Shown piece by piece: positions 1-13,117 of a stretch of DNA of 64,000 nt. The notes under the pieces were generated by a model that made no database searches, was not told the origin of the DNA, and was given only the letters and a program-made list of their open reading frames with translations. This stretch comes from Amyelois transitella (lineage: Eukaryota > Arthropoda > Insecta > Lepidoptera > Pyralidae), in contig NC_083526.1 of NCBI RefSeq assembly GCF_032362555.1, positions 1,508,001 through 1,572,000 on the forward strand, in the 5' to 3' direction. Numbering within the stretch: position 1 is the first letter of the stretch; every line of letters begins with the position of its first letter. Both the position numbers and the translations under genes were made by a program.

Positions 1-239
1 GTAAATAATACTTACATGTACAAAAATTTAATATTAAAATAACCAAAAAAAAAAATAAGTAGTTAGTTAACCAGCTTCATTATTAATTTCATTAGTCAAA
101 GTCATTCGTCTATCACATCACTAGTGCCGCCCCGCGATACCGTATCATTTAATCTGCTAATTATATACCGATAATAAGCCAATAACTAAGTTACTGATTA
201 AACTAACGGCGCTTTGATTAATATTTTAATCAAAAAATA

Positions 240-395
240 AATATCCATACTTACTTATATAATAAATGTGAAAAAAAAATGTTTCTTGTTGGTCCGTCTT
301 TCAACTCAAAACCACTGATCCGATTTCCAAGAAATTTTGCAATTGTGTGGAGTACGGATAAGTCTTATAATGCGGACGAAAGCTAGTATTTTGTA
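240..395 (+). repeat. Family D element
   Basis: Diverged copy recognised by CCACTGATCCGATTTCCAAG and GCGGACGAAAGCTAG. Confidence 0.5.
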
Positions 396-396
396 T

Positions 397-887
397 CATA
401 ATAAGTAATCTTTTGGCCTACAGTTGCCTGAAAAGGCACATAAAAATGTATCGACATTTTATTGAGCGAAATTAAATGTTTATAAGTCAGTTTATACAAA
501 TTTTCAAATTTAATACAAACGTCTAATAATATTTTGATAACAAAATATATATTTTAACAAAAGCGAATACCCAGAAAAAAAATTGTCTAAGATAATATCA
601 CAACGATAACCTATATCATGTCATAGTATCAATTAGCAGAAAGCAATGATTCATTAAAAGTACTTGAATAACTTGACAAATATTTCCTTATACTAGCTGC
701 TGTCTGCGGCTACAACCGCAGGAATTATTCGCGATAAAGGTACCTATTCAATATTCTCTTCCTTATCCCAGTTCTCATATGAACAAAATACTTTATCTGT
801 AAATTATATTTTTACTTCCAAAATTTTTAATCTAATTACTTGAATCTCATTACTTCCTCCTTTAAAGGCATGCGGTTGACTGTGGCC
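397..887. other. AT-rich, nothing recognised
   Basis: No coding frame. A weak family G or D start may begin near 690. Confidence 0.3.
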
Positions 888-1083
888 CGTAGGCCATATT
901 AGCTTATTGGCTTGATGACAGAATTGAGATTCAAATAGTGACAGGTTCCCAGCCCATCGCCTAAAGGAAGAATCCCAAATTTATAAGCCTATCCCTCAGT
1001 CGCCTTTTTCAACATCCATGGGAACGAGAAGGTGTGGTCCTATTCTTTATTTTTTTTATTGGTGCCGGGAACTACACGGCACA
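888..1083 (-). mobile_element. Family A SINE, tail missing
   Basis: Body and head are present, ending at the complement of GTGCCGTG. The (TATG)n tail is absent. It is one of the more diverged copies. Confidence 0.7.
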
Positions 1084-1319
1084 ACAACATACTTCTCTAT
1101 CAGCGTAATTCTGTCGTGTTTTCAGCAGTGCGTTTGGAATTCATACGAGCACTCCACGTATACTTAAGACGATATACGTGGAGATTTCATAAGCTCACAA
1201 GCAAATACATTAATATATTATATCTCTGTACGTTCTTGGCATACTCCATTTGGGGGGTTGGCATGTAAACAACATATATTTGTATAGTCTACTAACACTA
1301 TATCATGTAATATCCCAAT

Positions 1320-1610
1320 ACCAACTAATGTTATAAATTCGAAAATAAATATATTTGTTTGTTACCCCTTAAGGAGTTATCTACTGAATTATTCTTCTAG
1401 AAATATCACGAATATATATTTAAGTGTGTGGAAAACGATATGGGGTACCTTTAATCCCGGTAAAACTATATAGTTCTCGTGGGATTTGCGAAAAACCTGT
1501 ATTTTTTGTAGGTGGAGCTAAATTCGCCGATTTTTCGTAGATGGCGTAAAATTTTTTGTTGTTGATTGCGCTTAATACACATGGCAAAGCTGTGGGTAAA
1601 AGTTAGCAGA
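1320..1610 (+). repeat. Family D element, related to 6040-6425
   Basis: Shares GTGGGATTTGCGAAAAACC and TGTAGGTGGAGCTAAATTCG with 6040-6425 and 23070-23400. Confidence 0.55.
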
Positions 1611-1611
1611 T

Positions 1612-1710
1612 AGATAGATAAACTCTTTATTGCACCATAAGAAAAAGAAAAAAACAGAAAAAAACACACAGGTAGTCAATGAGGTACAAAGGCCTTAGTA
1701 GCCTATGCTT
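1612..1710 (-). mobile_element. Family F LINE 3' end
   Basis: TAGA units (a complement of the TATC tail), then CTCTTTATTGCACCATAAG. Confidence 0.5.
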
Positions 1711-1797
1711 GATGGATTTGCATATTTCCTTAGTGGCCTTTTTACGACATCAATGGGCAAGTGGTGATCTTTATCTAAAACGCCGAGAACCATACGG

Positions 1798-2062
1798 CAA
1801 AACACCTTCTTCCTTAACTTAGTTTCGGTTGCGTCCTCACCGCTCTGGAGAGGAGCCCGGGGTTTGCCTTTGACCATGGATCCTGGATTGGGTGAGTCAG
1901 GTTTTTACACGAAGCAAATCTCATCTGACCTCCACAAACTTTGCATGTAAACCTAATTAAACTAATACGGGTATTGGATCCACGGTTGTACATCCAGTTG
2001 CCTGAATGTGCAGGTTTTCTGAATAAGCTGCTTCAGCTCCCGTCTGACCTCCGCAACCTTTG
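1798..2062 (+). repeat. Family E element
   Basis: GAGGAGCCCGGGGTTTGCC, GATTGGGTGAGTCAGG and CAGTTGCCTGAATGTGCAGG in order, then a second CCGTCTGACCTCCGCAACC. Confidence 0.65.
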
Positions 2063-2692
2063 CGAATACGGCACAAGACCATATAATGGAAAATACAGTA
2101 ATTATTCTCCGACAAGGAATAAAATAAAGCTGCCCTGGTATAACTAAAATTCCGTTATCTGCCAAATCCTTGTTTTAAGTAAAACGTCAAAATGCGGTAA
2201 AAATTTAAACTGATGCCATTCATCAATGAGAACGCCTATTTATGACTTAAAGGTACCAAAAAGTCGTATATACAGATCGAAAGAGATTTTTTTTTCTTAT
2301 TCTACTGGTAAAATAGGTGAAAATCCTGATGTCAGATAACGGCATTTTAGTTTGACCACGGCAGAAAGAGTGATTTACCTTACATAAATTAAGAAACCAG
2401 GCAAAATACAGAACCAAAATTATTATTAACGATATCAATAACAACTGGTACTCTACCGGCTTATCAAAAGTACATAGGTACGAATCCCTGAAATTTCAGG
2501 AATTTTTTCCTATACTCTTTTAACTGGCATACAAATTCTAATTGGCAACCCTACGCAGATTTCTCGAACGTCGATACGCGTGGGCGTAAGGGATTTAATA
2601 ATAATAAAAAAAAAACGAGAGCAAAAATGTAGCCATTATTAAAGGCTTATGTAACGAAATCCATGCAAAGTATAATAATTTTGTGCAAAATA

Positions 2693-2951
2693 TACATACA
2701 CACATATGGTCACGCCTATATCCCTTGTAGGGTAGACAGAGCCAACAGTCTTGAAAAGACTGATAGGTCACGCTCAGCTATTTGGCTTAATGATAGAATT
2801 GAGGTTCAAATAGTGACAGGTTGCTAGCCCGTGGCCTAAAAGAAGAATCCCAAGTTTATATAATATCCCTTAGTCGCATTTTACGACATCCGTGAGAAAG
2901 AGATGGAGTGGTCCTATTCTCTTTTCCATTGGTGCCGGGAACCACACGGCC
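2693..2951 (-). mobile_element. Family A SINE, near full length
   Basis: It runs from the complement of the TATG tail through the TACCCTACAAGGG site to the head. Confidence 0.8.
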
Positions 2952-3493
2952 GTCGCAATTGTTGTTCCCAAGGGAATAAAGCCTCTTAGTGTCATGATAA
3001 GGTTGTTACAGCCGGCCAAGTTTTTTGCTCCGCCAAATAAAGCAAGTTATTTCATTACTAAATAATTACAAATATGGTAACAGCGAATATCACTAAAATA
3101 GCTTTATTGATGTTTAAAATAGAGCCGTCAGGGTAATTAATATGACTCAATATGTCCACAAGGCAAATAAATAATTATAAATACAACATTTGTATGACGC
3201 ACTGTTTAGGTGAACATATTCTACCTGCGCATGACACGAATACCAGTATAATCGAGTATTTATGCATTCCATTTGCACTAATGTATCACAATTTACTTAA
3301 TATGTACTCGATTGGTACTACACTAGTTTCGTTCCGTCGTTTCTCGGTTGGGAATTGCGAAAGAAATCTAAATTTATAACTGGGAATAATAATTTAACTA
3401 CAATTTTTTTAATAAAGTTTCGGTCTTTTTTTTTTTGCTTTACCCCTAAGCTTAAAAAGAAAATGTATGTACACCGGTCGCCTTAACACAGTC

Positions 3494-3605
3494 ATATACA
3501 TACATAAAATCACGTCATTCTTCCGTTGGGGGTAGGCAGAGGCTACATCTTTCCACTCGTCACGATCTCTGCATACATCTTTCGCTTCTTCTACATTTTA
3601 ACTGT
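3494..3605 (-). mobile_element. Family B LINE 3' fragment
   Basis: CATA units, then the complement of the AYPSGKEA region, with the variant TTCCGTTGGGGGTAGGC. Confidence 0.65.
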
Positions 3606-4344
3606 TTTTATGCAAGCTCATAGATGTCAATTATTATTGTATTAACCACAAAATGTTTTTTAATTTTCAAAAATTAAAGTATGGCATAGGCATTTCTAAA
3701 ATTAAAGTATGACTAATAGAAAAGTTATTCTCTTTAATCTAAAAACCTGACTCACCCAAATCAGGATCAAGCTCGTCAGTTTCGAGTACACTTGACTTAA
3801 CCTTTTGCCAGAACGTCTCTGGCAAGAACAAACACTAAAAACTAGAATCATATAAATATTTAACGTGGCTCCCGTACTAAAAACGTGTTCCTATTTTGAT
3901 CGAAATTGATAATTATGAATGAATAGTACGGAACCCTTCGTAATCCGTCTCGCACTTGGCCAGTTTCTTCAAACGAGCGCCCTGTATAAAGGTTGATATC
4001 CTTTGGCAAATTCTACAGTACAATCTCGATTTATTATTCAAACTAAGTAGTTAACATTTCAGCATTGAGTAATTTGTTACATTCAAAAACAGTTTTGCGG
4101 TATATTTTATCGCTGGCCAGCGGTTTTGTTAACCGCAAATAAATCATTATCATTTAACAAAAAAATTTATATTAAACGGCTATTGAAACGGTAGTTTTCC
4201 CGGTTTGATTTTGACTTTAAAAAAAGGTGAGTATTATAAGTTCGTCGGGTACTGATGTTTCATTTTGCGGGCAGATTATAAAAAATAAATAAATCGTTTT
4301 TATTTTGAGATGATGTGCTAGGAATTTTCAATCATAGAAAGACA

Positions 4345-4500
4345 AAACTCTTTATTGTACCATAAGAGTAAAACATACAAAACAGACAGAGATGGTACAA
4401 AGGCGGACTAATCGCAAGCTCTTCCAGTCAACCTTTGGGTGGAAGGAAACCGAACAGGAGTTTGGCGTTGGCGCAGAACAAGATAAATAAATGTTTAAAC
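4345..4500 (-). mobile_element. Family F LINE 3' end
   Basis: Inverted match to 18735-18928 over about 150 bases, including CAACCTTTGGGTGGAAGG. Confidence 0.65.
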
Positions 4501-4564
4501 ATACAACGCACACAGAATATATACCTATATACAATAGATATAATACAGTAATATAATAATATAT

Positions 4565-4755
4565 ACATATATCATACTAAAAATATAGAGAAAAAGATAT
4601 GCATTTTTGTTTGTTTGTAACGAATAAACTCAAAAACTACTCGACTGATTTTCACGAAATTTGGCATAGACCATTCAATATACCCTCGGCACTAACATAG
4701 GATATATTTCTTGAATTTCCCACACGAGCGAAGCCCCGCGCAAGAGCTTGTACTC
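4565..4755 (+). repeat. Family D element
   Basis: CGAATAAACTCAAAAACTAC through CCCACACGAGCGAAGCCCCG. Confidence 0.55.
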
Positions 4756-4833
4756 AATAAAGATTGAACGGCCTTTTTCTAAAGTACTGAAAACCCACCA
4801 CCTCACATGACATCAATTATTTTGTCCTTCAAT

Positions 4834-5060
4834 GTGCCGTGCGGTTCCCGGCACCAATAAAAAAAGAATTGGACCACTCCATCTCGTTTCCATGGATGTC
4901 TTAAAAGGGGACTAAGGGATAGGCTTATAAACTTGGGATTCTTCTTTTAGGCGATGGGCTCAATCCAACATAAAAGCCAAACAGCTGAACGTGGCCAATC
5001 AGTCTTTACAAGACTGTTGGCTCTGTCTACCCCGCAAGGGATATAGACGTGATTGTATGT
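4834..5060 (+). mobile_element. Family A SINE
   Basis: Head GTGCCGTGCGGTTCCCGG and tail GACGTGATTGTATG are visible. The middle has a short deletion after GGCGATGGGCT. Confidence 0.8.
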
Positions 5061-5454
5061 AAATTAAATGTTAGAAATGTACCTACTTTCGCTAACACGA
5101 ACCTTCTCGTTCATTCCAGTATAATTACAAAATGTTTCCAGCATCCTGCCACTGGGAACGATACAAAGACAAAAGTTTAGTCGATACAGCGTCGACCTTG
5201 ACTCGTCCTCCACGAATTGAGGCTGGGAAGCGCTCATAATGAGGAATCTTGAAGTAAACCCGTACTATGTGACGGTAAATTTCTTTTTAAGTAATACTCA
5301 ACAAAACTATATAAATGAGAATTCACTGTTTGGAAATGGGTTCAAAATTTTATATAGACGTAAGTAGGTACTAAACACTATCCTACGACCAGCGACGTTT
5401 GCTCTCTAACAGCGCACCCTTTCTTAAAATTGGAAATATATTATCAAGATGTTA

Positions 5455-5580
5455 ATGTTGTGATAAGAGTAATGAGTGTAGAGGAAGCGGGAGAGGACTG
5501 TAAGGATCGTAGCAAGTGGAAATCCATAGTCTCTGTCTACCCCAATGGGAAACAGGCGTGATGGTATGTATGTATGTAAT
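5455..5580 (+). mobile_element. Family B LINE 3' fragment
   Basis: Encodes a remnant of DRSKWKS-type C-terminus and ends TACCCCAATGGGAAACAGGC then TATG units. It belongs to a variant subfamily shared with 31622-31830. Confidence 0.65.
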
Positions 5581-5679
5581 GTACGATCATAGTTAGCACT
5601 CAAGGAAATATATATTTATGTATATACCTGCGGCAAAAGAACCACCAAACGTCTTACACAAAATTAAACAATATAATCC

Positions 5680-5897
5680 TACTAATATTGTAAATGCGAA
5701 AATTTGTTCGTATGTCAGTATGGATGTTTGTTACTCTTTCACGCAAAAACTACTGAACCGATTACGATGAAAGGTATGTATGTAGGTAGCTGAAGAGCCA
5801 GAATACCATATAGGCTACTTTTTATCCCGGAGTTGCCGCGGGATTCATTCCTAATTGAATTCCACGCGGACGAAGTCGCGGGCGGCCTCTAGTATTA
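5680..5897 (+). repeat. Family D element, well preserved
   Basis: From CTACTAATATTGTAAATGCG to GCGGACGAAGTCGCGGGC. This copy defines the family here. Confidence 0.7.
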
Positions 5898-6039
5898 AAT
5901 TAAAAAAAAGAAATTGTTGCAAAGTTCTTTGTTCTAGAAAAGTTTGTAAAAGCTCCGACTTCGCTATTCAATGCAACATCCCGGAGCAAGGGGGTTTATA
6001 GTTTCATGAGGCCAAGAACTTTGTTGGAGTTAACAAGAA

Positions 6040-6425
6040 AACTAATATCATAAATGCGATAGTAAGTTTGTTTTTTACCTCTTCACGCGTTATCTAATAA
6101 ACCAATCTTCTTCAAATTTTACGGATATATAATTTAATAAGTTAGTAAATAAATGCTTTATTGTTCACTAAAGGAGTACATTACAAATATAAAACAGTAC
6201 AACCTACAGTACAAAGGCTGGTTTATCCCTGGCGTATTTAGAGTTAGGCGTAGTAAGAGTCTGAAGAAGGACGTAGGGTACTTTTCATCCCGGTGAAAAC
6301 TATAGTTATCTAGGGATTTGCGAAAAATCTGTATTCTTTCGTAAGTGGCGCTAAATTTGTGTTAATTCGCGCCTGTAGGTGGCGCTTATTGCGCGCGGGC
6401 GGAGCTGCAGATAAAAGCTAGTACT
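6040..6425 (+). repeat. Family D-like element
   Basis: Interrupted near 6155-6240 by sequence resembling a family F LINE end (AATGCTTTATTGTTCACT). Confidence 0.5.
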
Positions 6426-6729
6426 TTATAAGAATAATATCCTGCTTCATTCTCTGCTAGCATTTGGTTGTCTTCCAATCCATTGAAAAGAGCCCGGAGT
6501 CACAATGCAAAAGTGGGCAGATAAAGTTTTAATACTGAGTGACTCTTCAAGAAACGAAAGCATAACCCAGGTTAGGTCTTGATTCAGTTGCCTGAAAATA
6601 AGTTTCCTCGCCGTAAGAGCACCAACCTACCTTTTTGACAAACGTTGACAAGACATACGACTTAACTTCCATCTCACTCTGTGTGGAGATAGAACATATC
6701 TCATGATCGCGAATCGACCACAAGTTAGC

Positions 6730-6970
6730 ATTAAATATATATTAAATATATACGGGACAAATTACACTGATTGAGTTAGCCTCGAACTTAGACTTGTGTT
6801 ACGAGATACTAACTCAACGTGCTGTATTTTATAATAAATACTTATAAAGATAAACATCCAAAACCCAGGCCAATCAGAAAAAGTTCTTTTCTCATCATGC
6901 CATGACCGGGATTCGAACCCGGGACCTCCGGTGTCACAGACAAGCGTACTACCGCTGCCCTACAGAGGCC
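6730..6970 (-). mobile_element. Family C tRNA-derived SINE
   Basis: On the minus strand the B box is GGGTTCGAATCCCGG. The A-box region has an extra-base variant (GTAGGGCAGCGGTAG). The body contains CTGGGTTTTGGATGTTTATC and the tail is AT-rich. Confidence 0.8.
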
Positions 6971-7485
6971 GGCCGGCCGTCGTCATTGAAACAAGTAAAT
7001 TCATAACTGAGAAACGAGTGTGGGGAACATAGTAGCCGAATGAACGGATACGCTTACGAGTCTGATATCTTTACTATACAATATCGTAAACGAGGTAGAC
7101 AGAGCCAGATTCGATAGCCTCGTATAGATAGATGACGTAGAAGTCTACAATTTGCGTGGAAACAGAAAAATACTCAATATTATTCTTCGCTACTAATCGA
7201 AGCGAAATAATTTCGGAGCAACTGATTTTTCTTACAACAATACTAATCTCACAAAACAAACCACAAGTTGTGTGTATATTCAACTGTGTGACAATAAGGA
7301 ATTTCCCACAATGTGTGTGTTGTGTTTGAGACGTAACAAAAACAAACAAACATGGGCCGAATCGATTTATCCGTAGGACGTATAGTTATTCAAAGCGCGA
7401 TTCTGTGACGAGTGGCCGATGGTGTAAATTAAAAGAGTCGAACTGATTCAATGATAATGTATTCCATTCCAATTGATTCGATGAT

Positions 7486-7647
7486 AAGATCAGGGAAGTC
7501 CTGGCGAAAGGTCAGGTCAAGAATACCCGAATCCGACGAGAGTGCGTGAAGAATTATAAATGTGGATAAGGTGAAAGTATTCAGGGATCGTAGCAAGAGG
7601 GATGATGTAGTATCTGCCCTCAAGGAAAGAGGCGTGATTTCATGTTT
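7486..7647 (+). mobile_element. Family B LINE 3' fragment, diverged
   Basis: Recognised from GTCCTGGCGAAAGGTCAGG to GAGGCGTGATTTCATG. Confidence 0.6.
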
Positions 7648-7649
7648 GG

Positions 7650-8390
7650 ATTTTCCTTATGCAAGCATGCCGCCTTTGTGATAAAAAGGGGATTTTCTTT
7701 TTCTTTCAATACATTTATGCGGGGTTATTTACGAATGTTGATAAGCATTATGTCTTCTTTCTCTTTTTATCTTTTCGATTTACTTCAGGGTTAGAGAGAG
7801 ACTGAAGATAAAACAAATGCCTCGTCGAAGTGCTCGAATAAGCTATTTGCTAATGCATTCACAGACGTCGGCTACAGAGTTTAGAGTCACCAAAGTTGCC
7901 AAAAGAAGTTTTCACAACCCCACACATTTGTAACCTAAAAAAAAATAATTAAATGGACATGCCAATTACAACGAAACGAAATAAAATAAGCATTCAGACG
8001 TAGTTATTTAATAATGAAGCACAGTGAGTTAACACTAAGTAACACACTGCGATCAGACAAACCCGTCGTGGTTTTAAAAATCGACAGATTTTTAAATTAA
8101 ATATTCAATTACTTGATACATTAAAAGAAAAAAATAAAAGATTTTATTTGTCCTATCGCTTATAACTTGGGCCACACTCCCAACCCGTGCTCTTCCCAAG
8201 TTTTATTGACTTGGCGGTTCTATAGCTCCGCAACTTACAAGACGGGGCGTATTACGACACGCCATCTTTCGACGGGCCAAGCCATAAAACAAAAGCCACC
8301 AGATAAATAAAACATGAACTTATTTAAGTAGCGCTTTGATATATTAATCGGTATTAAATTTGGTCGTTACATCATTTTGGTTAGACGGTT
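7650..8390. other. Nothing recognised
   Basis: Non-coding. A GC-richer island at 8170-8290 (CAACTTACAAGACGGGGCG) is of unknown nature. Confidence 0.3.
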
Positions 8391-8391
8391 T

Positions 8392-8668
8392 GGTCATGTG
8401 GAGAGGATGAATGAAAGCAGATTGACTAAGCAGATATAAAAGGAGAGTGTGGAGGGAAAGGTCGGAGTGGGAAGGCCTAGACGAACGATCTTGATCAAAT
8501 TAAGGACGTCCTGGTAAAGGCTCAGGTCAAGAGTACCCGAAACCGCCGAGCTTGCATGAAGAGAGAATGTGGATGAAGCGAAGGAAGTATGCAGAGATCG
8601 TAGCAAGTGGAAAGATGTAGTCTCTGCCTACCCCTCCGGGAAAGAGGCGTGATTGTATGTATGTATCA
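8392..8668 (+). mobile_element. Family B LINE 3' end, well preserved
   Basis: Retains the coding remnant from GGAGAGGATGAATGAAAGC to the AYPSGKEA end and a TATG tail. One indel breaks the frame after GGCCTAGACGAACG. Confidence 0.8.
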
Positions 8669-8737
8669 TTTTGGTAATGGGCTGCAATGACGGAAGGTTG
8701 GTAGGTAGACTCATGGGGTGTGATGGGATAAGTCCTA

Positions 8738-8832
8738 TATGTCTTTATCCTTTAACGGGGTAGACAAAGACAAATATCTCGAAAACACTGGAACGCCATG
8801 TTCAGCTGTATAGCTCAATAATAGACTTAAAT
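8738..8832 (-). mobile_element. Family A fragment, 3' half
   Basis: Only the tail half remains, diverged (TTTAACGGGGTAGACAAAG). A second copy in the same orientation follows at 8867. Confidence 0.55.
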
Positions 8833-8866
8833 AAATAATTACGAAACAAAAGCTAGTTACATCAAG

Positions 8867-9089
8867 ATACATACATAATATAATCACGTCTTTATCTTTC
8901 ACTGGGTAAACAAAGCCAACAGTCTTTAATTTGGCTAAAGGATGGGATTTAAGATTCAAATAGTGACAGGTTGCTAGCCCATCGCCTAAGAGAAGAATCC
9001 CAAGTTCATTAGCCTATCCTATTGCGACATCAATAGGCAAGAGATGGTGGATGGGTCCTATGCAAAAGTGCCGGGGACCACACGGCACC
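8867..9089 (-). mobile_element. Family A SINE
   Basis: It is complete in extent but with several small deletions, ending in the complement of the CCGTGTGG head. Confidence 0.75.
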
Positions 9090-9139
9090 ACGTTCTCCCC
9101 GTGGACCAACTGATATGCACAACAAGTTGTACCATCCCC

Positions 9140-9412
9140 TATTCCTTATAGCTGTGCCCGCGACTTCGTCCGCGTGGAATACCATATTATGGGCATCATT
9201 GAAGCCCTCAAGGATGAATAATTTTCCTGGTTTCTTTCACATTTTCCATTATTTCTTTGCTCCTTATAGTTGCAGCGTGATATTATATAGCCTAAAGCCT
9301 TCCTCGATAAACGGTCTATTCGACGAAGAGTTTTTCAATTCGGACCAGTATTTCCTAAGATTAGCGCGTTCAAACAAACAAACAAACTCTTCAGCTTTAT
9401 AATATTAGTATA
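9140..9412 (+). repeat. Family D subtype, about 270 bp
   Basis: Same element as 49893-50157 and, inverted, 10235-10515: GCCCGCGACTTCGTCCGCGT to GCTTTATAATATTAGTATA. Confidence 0.65.
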
Positions 9413-10234
9413 GAAAAGGATCATAATCAAGATCCATGATCCAATATCAGATTGAATCTGTAACTAGGGCATCAGACGATTGACCTGTGCACCAGTGCCA
9501 TCTGGCCATTTGATTGGTCATTTAGTAGCAATGAGCGTACCAACAGAGAATTCGTGGGAGACTGGCGATAGTTTATAGTTCGGTAGGGTTGGCAAAAGTA
9601 GGAAAATTCATTCGTATTTGTTTACTATACACGTGGTAACAACCCTGTTTGATAAGGATTGAAAAAAAAAATACTAAACAAAATATGTGCCGTGTGGTTT
9701 CCGTGATACCAGCTTTTACCCGTCAAGAACCACAGAGAAGCGTGCATTTTGCGCCACATACACGCGCGAATTTTGCGAAAAAATTAAGTTTTCGCGCAAA
9801 CCGTTCCGCGGGAACTAAAGTCTTTACCGGAATAAAAAGTACCCTATGTCTAGACTCTTTAATTACATATACGCAAAATTTCAAGAAAATCTGTTCAGTA
9901 GATAACGCATGAACAGAAAACAAACACACAAATAAACCTACTTTAAAATTAGTATGCATTTTCAACCATGTGCGTTGTTCAACCAGTTAATATTTTTTTA
10001 TTTTATAAGCAAATATTTTTCATTAATATATTTTTATTTCCATTAAAAAAAGATATCAGAGTGGGCAACCCTAGCAATCATCCGAAGTATCCGGTGTCGT
10101 GCGGCGAATAATTCACGGCTTATGGCGTTACTCGATTACTGGTAATTGATCCCGCGACCTCTCGTTGAGGTTTGGCCTTCTCGCCGCTACTCCACTAAAA
10201 CTGTGGCCACAAGACGCCCCCGAAATCTATACAA

Positions 10235-10515
10235 ATATTAGCTTATATTTGTATAGATTTCGGGGTTAGCTGAAGAGTTTGTTTGTTTGTTTGAAGGCGC
10301 TAATCTCAGGAACGACTTGGAATTGAATGATTCTTATTGCGTTGAATAGACCATTTATTAAAGAAGGCTATATAAATCACGCTGCAACTATTAGGAGCAT
10401 AAAAATAATGGAAAATGTGACAAAAACGGGGAAATGTATTCATCCTTGAGGGCTTCAATGATGCCCAAAATAACTATTCCACGCGGACGAAGTTGTGGGC
10501 ACAACTAGTTTTTAT
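10235..10515 (-). repeat. Family D subtype, inverted
   Basis: Contains GGCTTCAATGATGCCC and CCACGCGGACGAAGTTGTGG. Its start overlaps a short palindrome around ATACAAATATTAGC. Confidence 0.65.
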
Positions 10516-10594
10516 ATAAAGAATATGTGTTTTTATTCTTATTTTTTATTTGACTAAAACAACTTAATTTATTTAGTCAATTTTATATGTACAC

Positions 10595-10790
10595 TAGTGA
10601 CCCGCCGCGGCTCCGCACTTGTAGTAATTATACATATAAACCTTTCTCTTGAATCACTCGTATCTATGAAAAGAAATGCATCAAAATCTGTTGTTTAGTT
10701 TTAAAGATCTAAGTATACAAACATAGGGACAGACGTGGGAAGCGACTTTGCTTTATACCTACTATGTAGTAAAACATGATAAAAAATGAA
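10595..10790 (+). repeat. Family G element
   Basis: GACCCGCCGCGGCTCCGCAC to a degenerate CTATGTAGTA end. The next copy follows directly at 10818. Confidence 0.6.
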
Positions 10791-10817
10791 GATGATGTAT
10801 ATGTATAATATAACTAA

Positions 10818-11000
10818 CTAGCGACCCGCCCCGGCTTCGCACGGGTGCAAAATTCGGAAAATATTATACATAAAAACCTTCCTCTTGAATCACTCTACCT
10901 GTTACAAAAAACCGCATCAAAATCCGTTGCGTAATTTTAAAGATTAAGCATACAGACAAACAGACTAAAATAGCGACTTTGTTTTATACTATGTAGTGAA
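10818..11000 (+). repeat. Family G element
   Basis: GCGACCCGCCCCGGCTTCGC to GACTTTGTTTTATACTATG. Confidence 0.65.
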
Positions 11001-11683
11001 GTGACCAGATGTTCCGTTTTGAGCGGAACTGTCCCTTTATTCGACCACCTGTCCCGTTGTCCCCAAATAATAATCTGGGACTCAAAATAACCCGGTCCTC
11101 AGGCCACGGAGGATAGTGACAAAAGCAACTGCAAACACGCAAAAAATACAGGGAACTTTATATTTATTCACCATTTATACAGGGTTTATTTTTAATTAAC
11201 TGAAATCCTTTAAACAGATAAACCAGTCCGCCAAACTTAACAACTTTTGATATGTATATCAAAATCGCTAATAGAACATCAGCTAAAATAAAAAAGATGC
11301 ACGCTTAGGCAACCGGAAAGTATGAAATGACAAAAAAAAGCTTTTTTTTTTTTAAAAAAATTAATTTTCGCAGTTTCGTGGTTAGTCCCTTAGTTAATCA
11401 AAAGTTAAAAGTGAAGAAGAATAACAGGAAAAAACATTTATTCCTTTTTCGTCCCAGAAATGTAACACATGGTAACTAACAATTTTAAAAAACTAGTTTT
11501 CGTGGCCCGTCTAACAGCCGTACTGTTTTGGTAATATCCAATCTATTATGCGTGAAGGGTGAATGCCGAGCTAAACTGCCAAGTTTAGTAATGGCCTAAA
11601 GGGCAGACCGCATACGGAGCTAACACTTCAAGTTAAGCGCATCTTAACCGTGACTTACTAGAATTGTCCGGATTAACTTTGAA

Positions 11684-11965
11684 TTGCCGTGCCGTGCCGT
11701 GTGGTTCCCGGCACCAATGGAAAAAGAATAGGACCGCTCCATCTCTTTCCCATGGATGTCGTAAAAGGCGAATAAGGGATGGGCTTATAAACTTAGGATT
11801 TCTAATATATATAATTTTTAATATTCTCTTAGGCGATGGCCCAGCAACCCGTCACTATTTGAATCTCCATTCTATCATTAAGCCAAACAGCTGAACGTGG
11901 CCAATCAGTCTAGTCGGTACTGTCTACTGTGCAAGAAATAAAGAAATAAAGACGTGTATGTATGT
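11684..11965 (+). mobile_element. Family A SINE with reiterated head
   Basis: The head begins with three successive GCCGT units before GTGGTTCCCGGCACC. An AT-rich insertion of about 20 bases sits before CTTAGGCGATGGCC. Confidence 0.8.
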
Positions 11966-12683
11966 TATACAGTATTCAAACACATATAATCTGCCTATTA
12001 GTGTGTTGAGCACCTAACCACACGGCAGAATACTGTATAACATATTATTATTTCGCAGATTTGATAAATATACATATAGTTACAATATCAAAGAGAAAGA
12101 GAGCATTTATGGTATTACCGATTATCCTTCCTCCTTTACAAGTAGCTTCTTATTAAGTAAAAAAAAACTATCGTGAACCGTCAACACATAAATAACTTTT
12201 TATACGCACGCGCGCAGCAATGGAACGTCACCTTAACCTCAGGGACGTAATAAAAATGCGATGCCAGCCGACGCTAATTTATAATAAAAATAAATTAGAT
12301 CGCCAACCCTAGCTCCTGTAACCGTAAGATGATGTTTACAAGGTAATGAAATTTCCAGTGGCTTTTACATTTCACAATTTTATTTCCCATTGTGAAGTGG
12401 AGGGAGGGGAGATAACGCGTTTCGTGGGGTGTTAGGAAAAATAGATAAATCCATTCGGCATAAAGATGGTACTTTTATTGTAAAACTAACAACGCCCCGT
12501 GCCTTCGCTCCCGTGGGATTTTCGGGATAAAAAGTACCCTATATTCCAGGCTAAAAACCATTGAATTGCGCAAGTTTATTTTAAAATGTTAGGTGGATGT
12601 CTTAAAATGATGAAATTCAATGTAAAAGACAGGCAAAAGATACTTAATCGATTGAAAACGTTGTAGTTTCTGGCTAGTTCATA

Positions 12684-12848
12684 GTGCTGTGAGGACTAAT
12701 AAAAAAAAAGGATACGACCACTCCATCTCGTTGCCATGGATGTCGTAAAAGGCGACCAAGGAATAGGATTATGAACTTGAAATTCTTCTTTCAGGCGATG
12801 GGCTAGCAACCTGTCACTGTTTGAATCTCAATTCTATCATCAAGCTCA
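12684..12848 (+). mobile_element. Family A SINE, 5' two thirds
   Basis: The body from CGACCACTCCATCTCG to the CTCAATTCTATCATC site is clear. The head is decayed and the tail missing. Confidence 0.65.
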
Positions 12849-12959
12849 TTCCATAGTGCGACCCTGGACCATATAAGGAACCTACATGCCAGCAGTTTGA
12901 TCTGTGTTAATCAAACAGTCAGTCAATGTCCTTTATTAAATAATTTAGATTTTTGTGAA

Positions 12960-13110
12960 CAAAATCACTACATACTATAAAGCAAATCCGTTTCTGTCTG
13001 TATGTTTGTATGCGTGGACGTTAAAAACTACAGGACGGATTTGGTTGCAGTTTTTTTTTTAATAGATTGAGTGATTCAAGAGGAAGTGCGAAGTCGGGGC
13101 GGGTCGTTAG
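12960..13110 (-). repeat. Family G element, inverted
   Basis: Complement of the family, ending at GAAGTCGGGGCGGGTCG. Confidence 0.55.
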
Positions 13111-13117
13111 TAGTGTA